Assembly (NCBI GenBank): GCA_963710175.1
Contig: CAVPZC010000001.1
Coordinates: forward strand, 1,550,001 to 1,614,000
Source of the DNA: Phormidesmis sp963710175
Lineage (GTDB): Bacteria > Cyanobacteriota > Cyanobacteriia > Phormidesmidales > Phormidesmidaceae
Direction of reading: 5' to 3'
DNA: 64,000 nt
Each line of letters opens with the position of its first letter. The stretch's first letter is position 1. Shown piece after piece: positions 60,733 to 64,000 of this stretch. The translations under genes and the position numbers were made by a program. The notes under the pieces were generated by a model. The model was given only the letters and a program-made list of their open reading frames with translations. It was not told the origin of the DNA and ran no database searches.

Positions 60733-61602
60733 ATGAAGCAGCTTGCTGTTCGTAGTTTAGGTTGGAGTGTAGGCATCCTGGCCATTGTCCAGCTACCTGT
60801 GCTGGCTAGTCACTCTTCACTAGTCGGTGCTCAACGCGCCATAAACCCACTGATTTTGGAGCAAACTACCCTCAGCGGCTCGCTGCTAGATCAGCATCAG
60901 CTGCTGGCAGTCGCCTTGAGTAGCCGCACACTGCGAGTAGGCGATTTTGGCGCAGATGTTCGCAGCCTACAGCGCTTTCTAGGCCGCAACGGACTCTACC
61001 CGTTTGCGGTCGATGGTGAGTACGGTCAAGACACGTTTGATGCTGTAGCAACCTATCAGCGCATTCGCGGCTTGCCAACTACGGGCATCGCCGACGAAGA
61101 GACGCTCGCCGATATGGACTTTGACTTTCTACCAGCGACAGCGCCAACTGCGGTAGCGGCGGCTCCGGTCACAGGCCGGTCGCCCTCTCTGCTATCGGGA
61201 AATCTGGTGCCCGGCAGCACTGGCAGCGATGTGATTGCCCTGCAGCAGCGGCTCAATCGGTTTGGCATCCCTGTCTTTGTAGATGGCGTCTATGGGTTTG
61301 AAACGCAGCAGGGTGTGCGCACCTATCAGCGGGTGCAGGGGCTGAGCGTCACCGGCAATGCCGATAATGCAACGCTGGAAAGTATGGGGTTTATCGCACC
61401 TAATTATCCCTATGTCGCTGCTGTCATCGCCGACGAATCTCAGCTAGCTAGTGTGCAGGAATTCTTCCCCAATGCCTTTGTGGACCGCAATCGCCGAGGC
61501 CGGTTTATTAATATTGGTAGCTTTGGCGATCGCTTTCCTGCTGAAGCCCGCGCCGACGCTGCCACCGCTCGGGGCTTTTCAACTCGGGTGCTCTATCGTT
61601 AG
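60733..61602 (+). CDS. Secreted protein with two peptidoglycan-binding (PG_binding_1) domains
   Basis: The protein has 289 residues. A Sec signal (LGWSVGILAIVQLPVLA, cleavage near residue 25) is followed by two PGBD domains at about 72-130 ('DVRSLQRFLGRNGLYPFAVD', 'YGQDTFDAVATYQRIRGL') and about 155-215 ('DVIALQQRLNRFGIPVFVD', 'YGFETQQGVRTYQRVQGL'). The last 70 residues ('VAAVIADESQLASVQEFFPN … GFSTRVLYR') look like a SPOR-type domain, which binds denuded glycan. Such proteins anchor to the cell wall; no catalytic domain is present. The ribosome-binding site TGGAGG is 9-10 bp upstream. Confidence 0.87.
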   Translation: MKQLAVRSLGWSVGILAIVQLPVLASHSSLVGAQRAINPLILEQTTLSGSLLDQHQLLAVALSSRTLRVGDFGADVRSLQRFLGRNGLYPFAVDGEYGQDTFDAVATYQRIRGLPTTGIADEETLADMDFDFLPATAPTAVAAAPVTGRSPSLLSGNLVPGSTGSDVIALQQRLNRFGIPVFVDGVYGFETQQGVRTYQRVQGLSVTGNADNATLESMGFIAPNYPYVAAVIADESQLASVQEFFPNAFVDRNRRGRFINIGSFGDRFPAEARADAATARGFSTRVLYR

Positions 61603-61612
61603 ATAACCGGCG

Positions 61613-64000
61613 CTAGGCCGACCAGATCGCCTCGGCATCCATCCTCAGCGCGTAGCCCAATCGCATCAGCGCGCTCCAAGCAGGCGTGGCGTGGCTGGCA
61701 GTCATCTCTGATTGATGGGTGCGGGTGCGTGTCAGATAGTCGTAGTACAGCTCCTGTACTCGGTAGAGCGCCAGCGGCAGTCTGAGCTGGTAGCCCAGGG
61801 CAATCAACCGCTCTAAGCCCTCAACTGCCGTCTCTAGTTTGCGAGGATCGTTGGGCGTAGCCATCTGCAAAGTTTGGGAGAGCCCTTGCCAGATCAGTCG
61901 CTCTAAGATGGGCTGGCTGCCAGGTAGCTTGAGCTGGCAGCAGAAGTGATGCGCTTCTGTGGCGATGCCTTCTAATTCGGCAATCCGACCGACGGTAATT
62001 TTCAGCAGATCGCCGCCGGGCTCAGTGATGTCTTGTTCTAGGGAGCGAATAATCTCCTGGGCTCGGTGGCTCAAGGTGATATCGGCTGCGACTTGCAGGG
62101 CTTGCGGGACGGCAATGCGATCGCGATGGAACGCCATCAGCACTCCGTAGTTTTCACGGTACACCTGCTCGTAGAGCTGATCGAGCCGTTGCAGCGTCTC
62201 CTGGCTGAGCTGCTGCATAATCCGATGCCGCTCCTCGGTAAACAGATCCTGTAGGGTGTAGGTCTGGCCAAACTGCTGATTAACCGCCAGCACGCTCTGA
62301 GCAATACTGGTACTGCTAAAGGCCGCGATCATGGCAGCTTTGGCTTTGCTATAGGCCGCCCGGCTGGGAAACGCCTGAATGCCGCAGTGAAAGTCCCAAC
62401 CGCCCAAATGCAGCACCGCAAAAGCTAGCGTAGTTTGCTCTTGAGTCATCGCCGAAATCACCTGCACCTGCCCTATAGCTAGCGTCAGCGCACCCAAGGG
62501 CTGCTGATAGTAGTCCTGACGGCGCAGCGTATAGCAGTAAAGCGGCTGCTCTGCCCGGTAGGTATTAAACAGTGAGCCCATGGCATAGTGAGCGACGACT
62601 TGCTCCAGGCTTACCCGAGCGGGCAGTACCTGTTTGAGATAGACGCCAGCGCCGGTTTCAAAGTGTTGGACGTTGCTAGGCGCTTGCTCCAGTCGTCCGA
62701 TAAATTCTGCCTCCAGATCGATCCCCGATACGGCTTCAGCGAGCTCTATCGCTCGGGCAGCGTAGCGCAAAATCTGGGTGCCCTCAGGCCGCGAAATCTC
62801 GTCAAAAAACCAGCCGCAGCTGGTGTACATCAGCAGGGCGTGGCGCTGCATTTCTAAAAGTCTGAGGGCTTCTGTACGCTCGGCGCTGGTCAGCGGATGC
62901 TGCTGCTGGGCGGTGAAGAACTGGTTGAGCGATCGCGCTGTGCGATCGCCCACCACGCTGATGTAGTCGTTGCGAGCTTCCCAGGGATCTTTAAGCAGGT
63001 CGGCACTGGCCTTTTCATAGAGGCGGCTGAGGCGGTCGCGCAGCCAGTCTAAAGCGTCTCTTAAGGGGGCCCGCCACTGCTGCTGCCAGCCGCCCCCACC
63101 ACCACAGCCACAGTCCCGCTGCCAGCGATCCACCCCGTGAGAACAACTCCAGGCCGTAACTGGTTTAAGCTGCACCTCCCAAGTGGGAGTTTGCAGACTC
63201 AGATAGTGGGCGTAGCTGGTCACCTGCCAGCCCCGCGCGGGAAATTCAGCTGTGACTGCATAGGCGAGGGTTTTTTCGGTGCCCTGACGGTGGTGGCCAA
63301 AGGTCTCACCATCGGTCGCGACTGAGATTAGCTGCGATCGCTCCTGATCGTCATTTCCCTGGGGATCAAACGGGTGCGGCTGCTCAGCTTGATCTCCTGC
63401 CGATCTAACGGCCCCACTGAGCCGGTCGGCAAACTGCTGTGACGAGTGCAAAATATCATCAAACCCCATGTCGCCAGAAATGGGGCCATCGTAAAAGAAA
63501 ATATCTATGTAGTTGCGGCCATTAGGCTGCATCGGCAAAAAACAGCGGTAGGGCCTTCTGGGATCAATTTCGCCCTGGTCTACTGCTTGCCAGTCGTCGT
63601 AGCCATCGTCCCGGCCAAATCGCCGACAGCGAGCAGCCTGAGAAGGTGCTAGCACAATGAACCGAATGCCTTCACTAATCAGCACTGCTAGAGAGTCATT
63701 GTCCACAGCTGTCTCAGCTAGCCACATACCCTCGGGATCACGCCCAAACCGACGCTGAAAATCGGCAATTCCCCAGCGAATTTGGGTGACTTTATCGCGA
63801 TGATTGGCCAGCGGCAAAATGATGTGGTTGTAAGCCTGGGCGATCGCATTGCCGTGACCTGAGCGGCGATCGCAGCTGTGCCGGTCAGCCTCTAAAATGC
63901 GCTGATAGGTCTCTAGATCATGACGCTCTAACCAGCTCATCAACGTTGGGCCAATATTAAAGCTAATGTATTCGTAGTTGTTGACAATGCGAATCACTTC
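61613..64000 (-). CDS. GH57-like protein with DUF3536 (5' end outside window)
   Basis: At least 795 residues are visible and the frame is open to the window edge, so the N-terminus (with the start of the GH57 fold) is missing. It begins NNYEYISFNIGPTLMSWLE and has 'GMWLAETAVDNDSLAVL' (a GH57-like nucleophile region) and 'LISVATDGETFGHHRQGTE'. It continues into a long helical C-terminal region, DUF3536. GH57 enzymes act on alpha-glucans, so a role in glycogen metabolism is possible but unproved. The stop lies 11 bp from the end of the convergent peptidoglycan-binding gene. Confidence 0.88.
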   Translation of the reverse strand, partial: EVIRIVNNYEYISFNIGPTLMSWLERHDLETYQRILEADRHSCDRRSGHGNAIAQAYNHIILPLANHRDKVTQIRWGIADFQRRFGRDPEGMWLAETAVDNDSLAVLISEGIRFIVLAPSQAARCRRFGRDDGYDDWQAVDQGEIDPRRPYRCFLPMQPNGRNYIDIFFYDGPISGDMGFDDILHSSQQFADRLSGAVRSAGDQAEQPHPFDPQGNDDQERSQLISVATDGETFGHHRQGTEKTLAYAVTAEFPARGWQVTSYAHYLSLQTPTWEVQLKPVTAWSCSHGVDRWQRDCGCGGGGGWQQQWRAPLRDALDWLRDRLSRLYEKASADLLKDPWEARNDYISVVGDRTARSLNQFFTAQQQHPLTSAERTEALRLLEMQRHALLMYTSCGWFFDEISRPEGTQILRYAARAIELAEAVSGIDLEAEFIGRLEQAPSNVQHFETGAGVYLKQVLPARVSLEQVVAHYAMGSLFNTYRAEQPLYCYTLRRQDYYQQPLGALTLAIGQVQVISAMTQEQTTLAFAVLHLGGWDFHCGIQAFPSRAAYSKAKAAMIAAFSSTSIAQSVLAVNQQFGQTYTLQDLFTEERHRIMQQLSQETLQRLDQLYEQVYRENYGVLMAFHRDRIAVPQALQVAADITLSHRAQEIIRSLEQDITEPGGDLLKITVGRIAELEGIATEAHHFCCQLKLPGSQPILERLIWQGLSQTLQMATPNDPRKLETAVEGLERLIALGYQLRLPLALYRVQELYYDYLTRTRTHQSEMTASHATPAWSALMRLGYALRMDAEAIWSA

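Noticed and set aside
1..64000. CRISPR arrays, prophage or complete insertion sequences
   Set aside because: No regularly spaced direct repeats, phage structural genes or full transposase genes were seen.

Overview
The window comes from a cyanobacterium. It carries NdhB and NdhH of the cyanobacterial NDH-1 complex, the cyanobacterial/plastid system II cytochrome c maturation pair CcdA-Ccs1, a CrtO-type carotenoid ketolase, a DUF3110 protein, a lumen-type pentapeptide protein and many copies of the HIP1 octamer GCGATCGC. The style suggests a Leptolyngbya/Phormidesmis/Synechococcus PCC 7335-like lineage, but nothing seen here fixes the genus. No rRNA, tRNA, CRISPR array, prophage or complete insertion sequence was found.

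Layout. 1-2.6 kb: end of ftsW, then ccdA and ccs1. 2.7-5.7 kb: a histidine kinase/response regulator pair, followed by a small scar in which the 3' end of the regulator gene is duplicated around an orphan antitoxin, then a second antitoxin with a truncated PIN toxin. 5.8-8.0 kb: a phosphoketolase-family enzyme. 8.2-12.7 kb: a nitrogen-scavenging cluster. A phosphoribosyltransferase and a GlnT-type glutamine synthetase diverge from a Tat-exported FAD amine oxidase and a secreted RidA, and the shared promoter region holds perfect NtcA and CRP consensus boxes. 12.7-18.6 kb: aldo/keto reductase, a CFA/NMT-like methyltransferase with a desaturase, ndhH and an AraC regulator. 18.7-23.3 kb: sugar kinase, SLC13/TrkA-C permease and a Crp-family regulator. 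23.3-25.0 kb: decayed DNA with a transposase scrap, palindromes and a WD40-like pseudogene. 25.0-36.6 kb: housekeeping genes (murD, glyS, DUF3110, murQ, DUF4383, topA, ndhB). 36.6-39.3 kb: MITE-like palindromes, a LuxR regulator and a cytoplasmic alpha-amylase.

39.7-46.1 kb holds the most unusual locus: two tandem, secreted, roughly 970-residue paralogues of unknown function. Both end in a C-terminal phenylalanine as outer-membrane beta-barrels do, their 3' ends are nearly identical in DNA, and they share an upstream element. 46.1-64.0 kb: HAD phosphatase, HDAC-like deacetylase, NERD protein, Rieske/FAD oxidoreductase, an RND-type adaptor next to a ferrochelatase-like protein with a 24-histidine tail, a decayed Uma2 gene, an Fe-S aldo/keto reductase, a DUF151 nuclease, ribE, a pentapeptide protein, crtO, a KirBac-type channel, a peptidoglycan-binding protein and a partial GH57/DUF3536 protein.

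How the genes fit together. The clearest functional unit is at 8.2-12.7 kb. Periplasmic oxidation of amines or amino acids would release ammonia and reactive imines. The exported RidA would hydrolyse the imines, and the cytosolic synthetase would assimilate nitrogen, under NtcA (nitrogen) and CRP (cAMP) control. All functions are read from sequence motifs; no database search was possible.
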